Below, piece after piece: positions 32,233-44,982 of a stretch of DNA of 64,000 nt (position 1 is its first letter; the number at the start of each line of letters is the position of its first letter). This DNA comes from Cardiocondyla obscurior (Eukaryota; Arthropoda; Insecta; Hymenoptera; Formicidae): NCBI RefSeq assembly GCF_019399895.1, contig NW_027228790.1, positions 346,001-410,000 on the forward strand. The letters are read 5' to 3'. The position numbers and the translations under genes were made by a program. Below the pieces are notes generated by a model, which was not told the origin of the DNA, ran no database searches, and saw nothing but the letters and a program-made list of their open reading frames with translations.

Positions 32233-33500
32233 TGTAATGGTGCACCCGGCGATGCACCGTTCCGGCCACAACATCGGCCGACGGGGACCCGGGGCGCGGT
32301 GCGCCCAAAACTTTATATTATTTAACAGCCGGAATGGAACGGCAGCGCGTAGCCGTTCCGCGGCTAAGTCCATCCGCGGACTTAGTCGAGCTCTCCCGAG
32401 CGCCGCCGAACCGCGCCGTCGACGTCGAGGCCCGTCGTTTCCGAGCGCGCCGCTTCCCGGGGCCTCGGCGCCACGCGTCGGGAGACGTCACGAGCCCCGC
32501 TGAGCCCCGGCAACCCTGCGCCGTCACTTTTTATGTATAAAAAGTCGACGCCAGGACTTAGCGGCACTGTCCCGATCCGTTCGCTCTCGAGCGAACATCT
32601 GATCCTAGAGCACGAACCACGGAGTGAAGCGATCTTCGTCTCGGCCAGGAACTCCTGGCGCTCACGATCTTCTCGTTCCGATCTACGAAGTACGCACAAC
32701 TAGCTCGTGGGGTGGAGCGCACTTCGCCTCCTTCGAGGACTCTCGATCCTACGTCTGCGTTACGGATAGCTCGAAACCCGAAAGATCCCGTCGCACCGTC
32801 GTGATTTACGGGGTGGAGTGCTCTCCGTCTCGGCCAAGGACTTTTGGCTAACGACACCCGTCAAGGTGCACCCTGTTCCAGCGATTTACGTATCATTCGC
32901 GATCCGCCGAGTAAAATTACTGTACCGCGCGCATTGAACGAACCGCGCCCATCGCGATCCGCGCCGAAGACCGCGCCCACCGATACGCGACACCCACCGC
33001 GCCTCACTTGAGGCATCCGCGACCATCCGCGAATTATCACCTAGCGCACGCGTCGTATCGATTATGATCTACGGATCCGACGGACCCGCCGCGTAATTAT
33101 ACTCGCGTCCAACTCGCACTACATCTTTGTATTCATCTACGTGTATTTATATCGACGTCGATTGACTAAGCGTCCGTCGCTGTTATCTAATAAATTGTCT
33201 TCTTACGTTACTGAATTCCGTCTCGATGCATTTACGACCTATTCACTCGAATCCTGCATCCCGACGAGCGTCCCGGGCTCGCTGGCCCGACATTCAAGGC
33301 ACGCGACGCAACCAGGTCGTTTCACCTGTATAATTATTAACAAACATTAATAAATATTTATATTGATATTTTTATTTGTATATGTATTGCGCCTTTCTCT
33401 TCCCGTTTCTCCTCTGTGATCCCTGCGACCCGGTGTTGGTGCCGGTACTAGTAGCGGTTCCGGTGCTTCTAAAGCACATCGCCTTTCACGGCGACGTGTC
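32233..33500 (+). repeat. GC-rich LTR-like repeat spanning the left arm edge
   Basis: Starts TGTAATGGTGCACC and is very GC-rich to 32560, with a TATA-like palindrome (CTTTTTATGTATAAAAAG, 32527-32544). Then three imperfect copies of a GTGGAGxGxxCTTCGTCTCGGCCA-type word follow (32612-32850). AATAAA lies near 33350. These features fit a long retroelement LTR, but no coding part or clear 3' end is present. Only 32233-32781 is mirrored at 33906-34454, so the palindrome breakpoint cuts this repeat. Confidence 0.5.
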
Positions 33501-33905
33501 TGATACCACCGACGTCGTTCTGCTCTGAAATCTTAGAAAATGTAATGTTACGTCTCCAACTCCACATCTCTTTTTTTTCGACACATATTAGAGAATTTAG
33601 TTAAGGGGAAGTATACCGTACTCCATTGAAGCACAAAAAAAGACTTTAGAACCTTCCAGAAAGACAATTTTATAACTAGAAATATCCGGGGAAAAAAAAA
33701 TACCTTCGCTGTCACAGCGTAGCGAGCCGGTGCCGTGTTGATCACGCCGCGCTCGCGTGCCGAACAACTGGCTTCGTCGCTAGCCGCAGCGTCAATATTT
33801 TCGGCGCGACTTGGTGTATATCGAGTCACCTCGAATTAATTTCTATTTTTCATCGTTATGCCGGTAAAAATTCGTCTGGAACGATCGAGATCGTTCGGGA
33901 TCGAT
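32782..33905. other. Non-mirrored spacer of the giant palindrome (1.1 kb)
   Basis: 32782 to about 33500 continues the LTR-like repeat. 33540-33905 is unrelated sequence: AT-rich with T and A runs, then a GC-richer stretch at 33710-33830. No gene recognised. Its presence means the arms do not meet head to head. Confidence 0.7.
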
Positions 33906-34454
33906 TCGGGTTTTGAGCTATCCGTAACGCAGACGTAGGATCGAGAGTCCTCGAAGGAGGCGAAGTGCGCTCCACCCCACGAGCTAGTTGTGCGTACTTC
34001 GTAGATCGGAACGAGAAGATCGTGAGCGCCAGGAGTTCCTGGCCGAGACGAAGATCGCTTCACTCCGTGGTTCGTGCTCTAGGATCAGATGTTCGCTCGA
34101 GAGCGAACGGATCGGGACAGTGCCGCTAAGTCCTGGCGTCGACTTTTTATACATAAAAAGTGACGGCGCAGGGTTGCCGGGGCTCAGCGGGGCTCGTGAC
34201 GTCTCCCGACGCGTGGCGCCGAGGCCCCGGGAAGCGGCGCGCTCGGAAACGACGGGCCTCGACGTCGACGGCGCGGTTCGGCGGCGCTCGGGAGAGCTCG
34301 ACTAAGTCCGCGGATGGACTTAGCCGCGGAACGGCTACGCGCTGCCGTTCCATTCCGGCTGTTAAATAATATAAAGTTTTGGGCGCACCGCGCCCCGGGT
34401 CCCCGTCGGCCGATGTTGTGGCCGGAACGGTGCATCGCCGGGTGCACCATTACA

Positions 34455-34819
34455 CAGGGTGTCCCGCCTCAAGTGTACACCACCGCGGATTTAGAAAGAT
34501 ATTGGAAATATAGTAAAGTCCTATACTATTTAGAAAATTCTCAAACGTTATTAAGAGAAAAAATTTTAATGTATAAAATGTATAGGCGTAAAAGCGACAA
34601 GGTAGCTGCGAGTGAGTGAGCGTGACAAGCGCGCCATTCCTAGCCATTTTCCTGTCGCGCTCACTTACGCGTAGCTTCCTTGTCGCTTTTGCGTTAGACA
34701 AATTAATTTTTTTCTCAATAACTATTGAGAATTTTGCAAAATAGTATAAGACTTTTCGCTTTGTCTTAGCGAGTTCTACCTTCTCTTACCGGCTCCATAC
34801 GTATGTTTGGAACATCTTG
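34455..34819. mobile_element. Foldback MITE (365 bp), right arm
   Basis: CAGGGTGTCCCGCC...GGAACATCTTG, mirror copy of 31862-32232, with an internal hairpin centred near 34640. It belongs to the same family as the TA-flanked copies at 53189, 56793 and 60391 but is well diverged from them. Confidence 0.75.
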
Positions 34820-34829
34820 TATACCACGG

Positions 34830-35608
34830 GCACACGCGCCACACTATGCGTAGTGTTTAATCGTCTGTGAGTTCTTATTAATTCGCTAGAACTCCATCGG
34901 CGTTCACGATCCGTCCGTGTCTTCGTTCCACGCGCTATTATTAGTCGGTCGCCGCATACCGCTTATTGTTTACCGCGACAGGTGAAATTTATTAACGTCG
35001 GCTCATTTCGCTTTTCATACGCTCTCTTGCCACCTGTTTTGTTTTCCTTTTAGCTGTTCCAACGATCCAGGGCTCGGTTCTGCCGAAACGCGACCTGTTT
35101 TCTCTCGAAATAACTCACTCGTCAGTCGGCAGTGTTCACGTTATCACCGTCGTGTATCGTCTCTCTCGGCCGCGATCGTTGGATCATCCGCGATCTTTCT
35201 GTTCATTTTTTTTTATTTCCTATACTAGAAATCGCAGGGCAAGGTTCGCGATCGCGTCAATCTCCGGCTCGCGTACAAGATTTCTGACGCTCGCGGACAA
35301 GATCTCCGACGATCGGGCGGGAAATCTACCGCTCCAGAAGGTCTCCGACGGGAAAGCCGGGTAAAGCAAGATTTCGATCGCCTCCACCTGCTCGCGCGAT
35401 TCCATATTTAACTTGTAATATCTGTAGGAATTTTTTTTGTAAATATATTTCTCTTTTTTTGTTGAATTCCTTTTTGTTGAATTGAGACAATAGTTCCGTC
35501 TCTACTTTCTCTCGCGTTGTCGACGTATAGCGAAGCACCGTGCCGAGCTCAGTGCTGAGCTGTTCTCACAAATAAAAAGGGGAGTGTGCCTTTTCGCCGA
35601 ATCGCGCA
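34830..35608 (+). repeat. Repeat A, right arm
   Basis: Mirror of 31062-31850. On this strand it runs in the same direction as repeat B of the tandem units (51100-51930) and shares its block order, ending near the TCGCGCACAC word. Confidence 0.65.
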
Positions 35609-36265
35609 CACGTAGCAATAATAATAACATTGAGCGCGTCAGTAATAATAAAAATATGTAAAAGCAGAAAAAATAAAGAGACGACCAAATCTATCCAGCC
35701 CACTAGGATAAGAGTACAAAAACAAAATAAAGAAATTAAAGAAATACCCCGATTAAAAATGCAGAAAAAAAATAAAGAAATCCCGGACATAAAAATACCG
35801 GTAAAACATCTGTAAATGAAAAAATGCGAAAATTTAAGGAAGAAAAGATTGAGATGTCATAACACACTCAATCCTTTCTTCCCTAGGGGAAGGGATGTTG
35901 TAACCCAAACCCCGCTACAACAATAAAAGTAGCACAGCATAAGATTTCGCAACATAATTCGAAGAAGATTGTACCAGCAACTTACATTTAATCGAAAAAG
36001 ATAATAAAAGTAATAATTAAGAAGAAAAGTTTGCGAGACCTGCCGAAATGGCTGAGGTTGCTTTGGCCCGGTAACCGAGTTACGGCCATGCAACCTGCTG
36101 ACAGTAAAGATTCGGATATCATTTAAATACCAGCAAGTCACCGCTCGCGGGCAGTTGCTGTCAGATAATCATACGCGGTGATCGTCACTAGTATCACGTC
36201 TGTAACATGAATCCGGGGGCGTGCCGAACAAACCCACCTCGCGTACACGAGGACGCGTGTAGTTA
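35608..36265 (+). pseudogene. env: Errantivirus env tail, polypurine tract and LTR remnant, right arm
   Basis: 35630-35815 is the 61-codon Lys-rich env tail. The purine tract CCCTAGGGGAAGGGA is at about 35880-35895. An LTR starts TGTTGTAACCC at 35896 and is truncated near 36265. The LTR hairpin is at 36056-36095, with a different inner stem sequence from the LTR at 4005-4044. Mirror of 30406-31060. Confidence 0.6.
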
Positions 36266-36417
36266 GAAATAGTACGATATGTGGTGGAAGTGATATATAA
36301 AAGACGTGTAATTAAGTCAGTAAAGCTATTTAATTAAAATGAATAATAATTTACCAGAAGGTTTTTTTTATTAAGACTTTGTAATCAATGTTGATAAAAT
36401 TGACTATTTTGTTTTAG

Positions 36418-36678
36418 GAGGAAGAAAAGAAGGGAAATATTATTATCTTTTCAATATGGCATTACAGCAGGCCTGTGGGAATGTCGTGATGAGCTAGCTA
36501 AATTTTTGAGCAAACGATATGGCAGTTCTGTGTTGAGACAGCAACTTATATTAACATGCGGAGCAACGCACGGCCTTCAGACGTTATTAAATACTGTACT
36601 GTCTCCGAATGGAATTATCTTTGTAGAGGAAGTTACTTACATGATTGCTATTGATGCTTTTAAACAGTTTCCATTAAT
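36418..36678 (+). pseudogene. Aminotransferase exon, right copy
   Basis: Mirror of 29991-30254. The acceptor TTTTAG is at 36412-36417 and the donor GT at 36679. The first 40 bases differ by small insertions and deletions in A/G and T runs, so the frame is lost there. From GITAGLWECRDE onward it is the same 70 codons as the left copy. Confidence 0.68.
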
Positions 36679-36814
36679 GTAAATAGTTTCAGGTAAATAA
36701 TATAATGTATCGTATTTTAATTATTATAATAATTAAAAAATACATGAACTTAAGCGGTCTTTACTTTTTTATATAGTGCCAATGAAATATCCCGTATATC
36801 ATTGAATTTGCCTC

Positions 36815-37381
36815 TGTTCGGGATTCACCCAAATTTATATGCAATAGCATTTGTCTTGTTTCCTTCGTCTCGTTCGATACTTTCTTTCGTTGGTTTCGAT
36901 GTGGATATGTTTTTCGACGCTTTGCTTATTTACTTTTTTTTTGTATGTACTGTTTATATCGCGGTCGTTGGTCTTAGCGTTGGGTTAATACTCTATGCCG
37001 AATAGACAAAGGCCTTTGTAATTCGCATATGTTTTATCTATTTTATGTATTCTCGAGCTTCCGAGAACTTTCTCGAAGGTTTTACTGTATAAAAAGGGGG
37101 TTCGCGCCTCGCGCACCACCAGTGTGTCAGAGTTCGATCGGAAGCGTTTAATTACCGCGTGCAGTTCGTCGAATTATTATTTTGTGAGATCGCTTGTCTC
37201 ATTATAATCTGTATTCGTTGCGCTTCGACGATTCGTGTTTCTGTTTTCTTTTCTTTTCTTTGTGTCGAGAATTGGACTTCTTTTGAATAAACATATCTAT
37301 TCAAGGTGAAAATAAACTGTCTGCAATTCTTCGTATTTCTCCTCGAAAAATTGGAAGGAAATTTCCGACCAGTTTAGAACA
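36815..37381 (+). repeat. BEL 5' LTR, right arm (567 bp)
   Basis: TGTTCGGGATTCACCC...CAGTTTAGAACA, with TACTGTATAAAAAGG near 37085 and AATAAA near 37288. The primer site region after it has a small change (TTTTTTGTCTCTTTGAGCC) compared with the left arm. Confidence 0.88.
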
Positions 37382-37463
37382 TTTTTTGTCTCTTTGAGCC
37401 GGATTCTCGAGGTTCCGGCGATTTCGTGATTACATTCGTTTCGCGTGGTCGTAAATTTTCATA

Positions 37464-38774
37464 ATGGAGAAACTGTTGCGAGATCAGCTGGATCTTGAAG
37501 GACGCATGAGCCGTACGATAGCTAATCTTAAAAAATTGGGCGCGAAGCGAATCAATGCCGCGCTGATCAAAGCATCAATTCAATCGTTAAATGAGAAATG
37601 GAAGAAGTTTGAAGAGCACCATGAGAAGCTTTGCCACGAGCATTGGGAGGAACTCCGAACAAGTGAGTACCACCAGTCTAATGCCTTGGACAGGGCAGAA
37701 GAAACCTTCTTGAGTCAAAAGGCTGATTTGATGATATGGAGGAAGCCCTAGAGAGGGGTCAAAGACATGAAGCTGCGCCGAAGACAGTAGTGCAGGACCC
37801 AGCTCAAGCGCCATTACCAAAAGTGCACATTCCGGCATTTTTGAAGCGCTACGAAGATTGGCTAGAGTTTCGAGATCTGTTCCAGTTGCTCATTATAGAC
37901 AACCTCACGGTGTCCGACGTATCTCGATTTCATTATCTCAAATCAAGTTTAAAGGGCGATGCTCAGCAGCTCTTACGACAATACCAGCTGACCGCAGAAA
38001 ACTTCGCTCCTGCTTGAAAAGCGTTATACGAGTTTTACGAGAACAAAAGATTGCTCGTTCGGTCTTTTTTCCCCAGTTACACAGCGTTGCCAAAAATAAA
38101 AGCCGAGTCGGCCAGCGACTTATGCAAGCTGTACCACGCCATGACTGGGACTGTGAGTTCATTGGCGAGTATTAACCGCCCCATCACTTCTAGCAAAGAT
38201 CTATTCGTCTTCATCACGGTAAAGATGCTCGACGCCAAATCTCGGAAGAAGTGGGAGTCCTTGACTGGCAAGAGTACTGTCCCGCCTTCGTATGAGGATC
38301 TAATACGGTTCTTGGAAAAGCGGCTGCATGCTCGGAGATTTTGCGGCCGTAGAAGCCGTCCTCGGAAATCAGGGCCAGTGAGCGAGGAGGAAAATCTGTG
38401 AGCTCATCTTACGCAAGGATTACGTAAAAATCCGAACGGAAAAGGTGCTTCTTGTGCAGAAAATCACTTTGTGATGCTCTGCGTTCAAGAAGAAGAGCGC
38501 TGAAGACCGCAATGCGTTCGTTCTTGCTAATGGGGTGTGCTTGAATTGCTTAAGCAAACACAGGGTTGTCGACTGCCTGTCTCGGCGCACATGCACTGTG
38601 TGCGATAAGAAACATCACACAGCCTTGCATGATGCACGTCGCGCGCAGATTGGTGAGGGCCGTGAAGCTGCATCTGGTGCACTAGCTCACCAGGTATCTC
38701 AGGAACTCTACGAAAGGACTGCAGTACTTTTGGCCACAGCTCGTGTAGCCGTTCAAGATATGAATCCGACGTGA
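37464..38774 (+). pseudogene. gag: BEL gag-like region, right arm
   Basis: Same frames and stops as the left copy: ATG at 37464, frameshift near 37740, TGA in place of Trp at 38016, zinc-knuckle Cys/His words at 38535-38650. The zinc-knuckle piece is identical in protein sequence to the left copy. Confidence 0.75.
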
Positions 38775-41700
38775 CTCATCACGTCCGCGCGTTAGTAGAT
38801 CAAGGATCAGAGACGTCGCTGGTGATGCAGAGTTTGATGCAACAGTTGAGGCTGCCGAGGGAGAGAGTGAGCGTTGCAATCTTTGGGGTTGGCGACCGGC
38901 AGACTGGAGTAGCCCGCGGCAGGGTTAATCTGCGGATTTCTTCGCTCTCTGGTGAGACTGATTTAAATATTCGCGTGGTAATAATGCCTAAATTGACTGT
39001 TTATGTCGGTTTGTCAAGTGCTGCCGTTCGCGAGTGGCCGCATCTCTGCGGTATAACGCTGGTTGACCGAGACTTTATGTCGAGCGAAAACGAATTGATG
39101 CTCGGTGCAGATGTCTTTGCCGCGATTTTGCGACCGGGAATAGTGCAGGGAGGAAGAAAAAGCCGCTTGAACCCATCGCCCAGGAAACTAGTTTTGGTTG
39201 GATCGTCTCCGGCCCGGTGAGACACGAGAAGTGCACTGTTGCAAGCAGTGGTATGAGTTACGCGATGGGTGATCCGTTGTCGGCATTGGTGCGTCGATTC
39301 TGAGAACAGAAGAAATTGCCGGAAAATCAGCCTGTAGTGTCCGCGGAAGACGTAAAATGCAACGAATTTTTCGAATTATTTCATTTGCGTAACGCGTCCG
39401 GGAAATACATTGTGCGACGTCCACTACGTGAGGCGGTTTTGGACCTTAAAGGCACACGTGCCTTGGCTCACCGAGCCTCTCCGAGATAAAAGCGTCGTTT
39501 TGCGCAAACCCGGAGTTTAAAAACGGTACATTGCGTCTATGCGGGGAGTATTAGAACACTTGAGGCATGTCGCTCGCGAAGGACGCGACAACTCAGTACG
39601 AGCATGCTTTCTTTGCACCATAAAGTTTTCAAGGACAGCGGGCCAACGGCAAAGCTCCGCGTTACTTAATGGCTCCGCTGAATTGACCGGAGCTTATCGC
39701 TCAACAAAGCTTTTTACGGCCCCAATCTTTTACCGATTATAGACGTGTTGCTGCGGTGGCGCAAACACGCTTTGTTCTTCAGCGGACATAGAGAAGATAC
39801 CGCCAAGTTGGAGGTGCATCCTCCAATTTTCTTTGTAGAATTAAGTTCGCAAAACCGAGGAAATTACTTTTTGCTTTAACAAAGCTTCCATTTTGAAATC
39901 GACCTAACCAATCCCAGTTATGGACGCTGAACAGCAGCAACACGACCAAATGCAACAACAGCAACGCTGACCATATACTGCGGGAAGGCCTGGAGAATCA
40001 GAAAACCCAGAAGGTATTGCTTCCCCGCCAACAAGCGGGAACCTTCAACAACCAAAGGTTGCGACCCAAAGCTTACGGGCAAAACCTCGACGAGTACCTT
40101 TAAACAATAAACCAGCCTACAAGACTGGAGGCGAGTTTGTCGAAAGACATCCAACCTAATACCGAGACTCGGCGCGGAATAGCATTTCTTTTGTAGAGTC
40201 AATGTCCGTTAGAGAAGCTAGCAACGATACTCGATTTGAGCCATCAGCAACGCACGCTTATTGAAATATTGAGATTGTGTTACGCTGAATTGTTGTTAGA
40301 CGACTTTAATACTCAGAAGACTCTACCAGAGTATTTGAACTATTACGCTACAGCGCTTTACTGGTTCAGGCTTATTAGCCTAAAGGTTGCTTTCTTCAGA
40401 CAACCAGTAACCCAACTTGAGAAAGACACTCTATTACTTATAGAGAATGCGCGACTCGCGGTGCCCCATGAGGCATTCTGACCATCGCGACCCACAACGC
40501 ATTCTTTGGCGGAAATGCAGCTCTCAGCCTGTCAGAGAATATAGGTTGAACACCGTCATATACGGATTGATTATCAGCGCCTTTTCTGGCTATCCGTGAC
40601 ATGACAAACTTGCACGAGACGAAAATGCTCGCTTCCCCTCTCTGAAAAAAGCTAGTAGAAGAATCGTATGTGACGACATTTTATCGGGCAGTGAGTCTTT
40701 AGAGAAAGCGTCCCGAAGGCTATACGAACTGCGAGAGCTGTGCTTGGCGGGCGGTTCCCGCTGAAAAATGGGCCACTAATGATATTTGCCTGCTTGATCG
40801 TATTCCTGCTACGGATCTGTCTTGCCGGAAGTCCAGACTTGGGATCTTCAGACCAGTTATGCGACGCTGGCCTACTCGTGGCATTTTAAGTCAGACGACT
40901 TTTTCTTTCAGCATACGGATGCAGCCGGCAGAATAAATTACGAAACGTACGGTATTTGAGCAGGTACGCAATTGTCTGGATCCCTTGATGGCTGGTGCCC
41001 GCTGTGGTGAGGGCGAAGATTTTCATCCAGGGACTGTGGCTGAAGGGATTAGATTGGGACGCTGCCCTGTCTGAAGATGATCTTCTGGCAAAGATATGTG
41101 GAGGCTATCCCTATGCTGGCTGAGCTGCGTATCCTCGCTGGCTCAGAATGAATGTGAGCGCGGCGAATTGAAGTACACAGATTCGCCGACGCTTCGAGAG
41201 TGGGCCTTTATGCCGTGCTTTTCTACTTTCGGTCTCGTCTTTTTAGGGACCTTGAGTAGAACTCTACTGTAAGGCGAAAACTGCGTGGCGTGTTCAGCAG
41301 ATTTCCATTCCTCGGTTCGAATTGTGCGGCCGTTGCTGACGAAAGTGGCCAAGCACTTGCTCCGTCAGTTTGGCGTTGCAACTGCCCCGATTCATTTGTG
41401 GTCCGATTCCATGGTCGCAATGGGATAGATACGGCGTCACTTCTCGCGGTGGACAACCTTCGTGGCCAACCGAGTGTCGGAGGTGCAGTTAGTCCTTGCC
41501 GGATGCCATTTGGCATCACGTAGACGGTACTAGCAACCCGACTGGACTGCGTCTCCTGGAAGGCTAGATCCTGAGGAGCTTAAATCACTAGAGCTGTGGT
41601 GAAGTCTCGCTTGGCTATCTGGTTCATCTAATTGGGTGGCTCACGCGAATATTGCGATGGAGGACGCTGATTTGCCCGAGGCTCGGGTTAAGAGCCATCA

Positions 41701-43205
41701 TTGTGATGCCATTGTGAGTTAGGTGATTCCGGAATTGTTGCGCAGGTTTTTTTCGCTGCCAAAGCTCTTGCGTGCCTCTACCTGGTGTCTCCGGTGAACA
41801 AGGTCGGGCGTTGCGATGGCCTCTTGAATCCTTGGGCTATCTGTTGACGAGCTTCAACGCAGCCTATCCGCATGGGTGCGCATGACCCAGACTGCGCATT
41901 TCGGCCGAGATGAACTGATTGCTTCAGTAAAGGGTCTTTCCCGGCCACTCCCTGTCAAGCTGATTCATTTCTAGATGATTGAAGATTGTTACGAGTAGGT
42001 AGAAGATTGGTACATTCTTTGCTGTCTTACGATGAGAAGCATTCTGTCATCTCTACCAAAGACCTGTGATTTCACACAATTGGTTGTGTCTTCCTGTCAC
42101 GCTCGAGTTCCTTTGCATGGAAGTGTGCAGCAATCCCTGACTTCTTCGCCAGCGTTATTGCGCCTGGAGGTCGGTTATTGGTCAAAGGACACATTCGTTG
42201 CGTGCGGTGTGCGCGATGGCGGGCGCAGTATCACAGCAGATCATGACTGACTCTCGCCATTAAACCGGCCTTCACGGCTTTTTCTTCACATCGGCATAAA
42301 TTATGCCGGTCCTATCTTGATGCGGATCTCCAAGGGGAAAGGGCGTCACAAGGCCTCCAAGGCATTTATTGTCGTTTCTTATGCTTCTGTACTCGCGCTG
42401 TGCATGTGAAATTGCGTCTGACCACACGGAAGAGGTGTTTTTGGTAAGCCTTTCAGGTGATTTATTTCGTAGAGAAGCTTGCCAGTCAATCTACAGCGAC
42501 TGTGGCACTAATTTTGTAGGAGTCAAGGCCGAGCTTCGCGACTTTTCAAGGCTGAAAACAAGGAGTCGAGCTCTATCTTTCGTGCTCTGAAGGAGGAGCA
42601 AATTCAGTGGCCGTTCAACCCTCCTGTCACTCCTCACTTCGGTGAACTTTGGGAGGCAGCTGTAAAGTCGGTAAATCACCATCTTAGACGGGTCATTGGC
42701 GAGTCGACCTTGACGTTCGAGGAGATGACCACCTTCTTGACTGAGGTAGAGGCGTACTTAAATACTGGCCCCTCTTCCTTTGGAGCGATTAATTCAGGTG
42801 ATTTTTCCGCTTGACGCTCGGACATTTTCGATCGGGTCTGCTCTTCTGAGTATTCCAGAGCCCTCACTCTTAAACGTTTCTGCCAATCACCTCTCGCTCG
42901 CCGGCAGAAGGTCCATAATGCAGATCAGTTCTGGAAGCGGTGGTCGAACGAGTATCTCCAGGGAGTTTCTGTCTAGACTGAAAATGGTGCTTCCTACGCC
43001 GCCCCGGCTGCTGGTCAGCTGTGCTTATTGAGATCGAGCTCTACTCCTGCACGTGGCCTCCTGCTCGGATCGTTTGCACCCTGAAGCGATGGAGGTGTGC
43101 GTGTGTTGTTCCGTGCGTACGGCCCGGTTTTCATTTACTAGGCCGATTGTAAAGATTGTGCTTCTCCTTGAAGTGGGCTTCTCTGAATCGGAGTCTTCCG
43201 ACAAT
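38771..43205 (+). pseudogene. pol: BEL pol, right arm, heavily indel-damaged
   Basis: The protease (38771-39220) is nearly identical to the left copy. From about 39470 the RT, RNase H and integrase are recognisable only in short pieces because of an indel every 20-40 bases; for example the YVDD box near 40665 is frameshifted by one lost G. The integrase core is at about 42480-42770 and the C-terminal domain runs to 43205. The damage is private to this arm. Confidence 0.75.
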
Positions 43206-43782
43206 TAATTCATCTTGTCTCATTTTTTTGTACAGTTCATAACCGCATTGCGATTCGCACGCGGACTTCATTGTGTTGTTTTCATTCGCATCTCATTCTT
43301 GCTGCGTGATTCGATTGCGTATGGAATTTTGTCAATTGTCCGTGTTTTTATGTATATTCGCGTTGACTGAATTGTATTGCGTTCAATCTTTCGTGGTTTC
43401 ACCGCCGACTCGATCTTCTAATTATAACAATTGCTTGCGATTAGCGTTTCCCTGTTTACATAAAACTTTGCTGTACTTAGCGTTATAGTTTTGCGAGTGG
43501 GTGGTATGTTTTGGGATTCACCCAAATTTATATGCACACTTTATCTCGTTTCCTTTGTCTCTGTTTGATATTTACTTTTCTTTTGTATATTCTTGTTTAT
43601 ATCGCGGCCGTTAACCTTAGCGTTATTAATACTCTATGCCGAATAGACAAAAGCCTGTAATTGTAATATGTTATATCTATTTTATGTATTTCGAGCCTGA
43701 GAACTTTCTTCTTTTTCAACGGTTCCGAAGGACGGACCCCGTGCACCGGCCCCGTACCTCCTGTTCAAGAAGCTATGGGCTC

Positions 43783-44942
43783 TGTGGCGGTCGAATCGAC
43801 AAATTGACAGCCGACACACGGCGCGCCACAAGGAATGCAGCCCGACATACACCGGCGTATGCCGGAGGGCCCGGAAGCTCGCGGAAGAAAAAGCTCCGGG
43901 CCCAGCGAGTAACAACCGCGACCGCCAGGCGGCGCGGAAGACGAGAGTTTTCTGGGAGTCAGGAGCGGCAAAGGACCGCTATACTTATATAGGTGCCGCT
44001 TACGGCACCGAAGAATTCCCGACATCGCCTATCTTCGATAAAGCGAGACGCTCTGAATACGCATTCGTAGTGCCTGATAAGACGCACACTTATCGTAATA
44101 AGAGGTAGTGCTCCGCCGACGCACACTGTGCAGACAACGAGGCAGTAGTCGTTGCCGCGAACCAAAACGCAGCCGTATGCCGCTACCAATGGGCCATCGC
44201 AGCATTACATAAGAGCCCAGGACCGGGCCAATCACGCACCAGGAGGAGCCGCAAGAAGAAGACTGCTTTCACACCGAGACAGTACTGAGAGTTCAAGCAT
44301 TACCTCCGGTGGAAGAAGCACAGACTCCTCGCATAGTGTCAGTGGAGTTTTCCTGCCCCAGCAGCCGCTGGCCGGCATCCTACGGCCACCAGGGTTCCGG
44401 CCGCCAGCCACACGCAATATTTGCAGCTATTCGAGTTGAAGCCACAGCTAGCAAACTTTACGCCGCCGAGTCTAACAAGACCGCCAAGGATCTTCTTGGC
44501 TCGTGGGGACGGGGACGGTGCTATACCAGCCCGCGCTAAACGCGGCTGAGCCTCTCACTGGTTCCGCCCACGCCACCAGCGCGTACGGACTGAGGCATAC
44601 AGTGTACTAGCACTGTGGAAAGAGCCATCCAACACGCTCCAATAGTAAACGAGTGGGGTCCAGTGCGATCCCTGAGCCACCACTCAGTCCTCAGACGCGG
44701 AACCCCCACGACTACCAGGGGACGACAAACCTGGCCAGAGTCACGCTCACGGCCCCACATATCCTTACAGAGAGCGCAAAGTGTAAGGCGTACACGCCTA
44801 TCTTTTTGTAAAGCACCAGTGGGGAAGGATTTAATCGAATTACAAACATAACTGTATATAATAGTGTAACATTGTAATAGACCTAAAGCTGAGTGTTCAC
44901 TTTGGTTGAAATTCGCCATCCACACGTCACGCCACATTTACA
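43783..44942 (+). repeat. 5' LTR of Gypsy element 3
   Basis: TGTGGCGGTCG...CATTTACA. It lies in the indel-rich region. Its diagnostic bases (e.g. GCACAGACTCCTC, CTACGGCCACCAGGGTTCC) agree with the left-arm solo LTR and differ from the 3' LTR (GCACGGATTCCTC, CTATGGCCACCAGAGTTCC). Confidence 0.82.
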
Positions 44943-44944
44943 AG

Positions 44945-44962
44945 TGGTGACTTCGACGATCG
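44945..44962 (+). other. Primer binding site of Gypsy element 3
   Basis: TGGTGACTTCGACGATCG begins two bases after the LTR end, the expected position and TGG start for a tRNA primer site. The tRNA was not determined. Confidence 0.5.
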
Positions 44963-44982
44963 GATCGACGGCAAAAATGACG

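Larger units (their letters stand above)
20623..32781. repeat. Left arm of giant inverted repeat (12.2 kb)
   Basis: Reverse-complement match to 33906-51040. Paired coordinates sum to roughly 66670-66690 over the inner 10 kb, e.g. 29289-29854 with 36815-37381 and 32382-32699 with 33988-34305. The match is near-perfect over the inner 5.5 kb; further out the right arm differs by many small indels. The arm begins exactly at the MULE terminal repeat (20623-20639) and ends inside a GC-rich LTR-like repeat. Contents mirrored in both arms: transporter pseudogene, Gypsy LTR, BEL element, aminotransferase exon, errantivirus remnant, repeat A, MITE. Confidence 0.9.
36815..43731 (+). mobile_element. BEL/Pao retrotransposon, right-arm copy
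   Basis: 5' LTR 36815-37381, then gag and pol, then a truncated 3' LTR 43507-43731 ending at the same errantivirus-tail junction as in the left arm. It is the same insertion duplicated with the arm, not a second transposition: its flanks, truncation and older stops are shared. Confidence 0.85.

Noticed and set aside
32237..32857. Several 70-105-codon frames in the GC-rich stretch, mirrored at 33836-34450
   Set aside because: High GC lengthens open frames on all strands; the region has a TATA-like word and direct repeats as in an LTR, and no protein motif.
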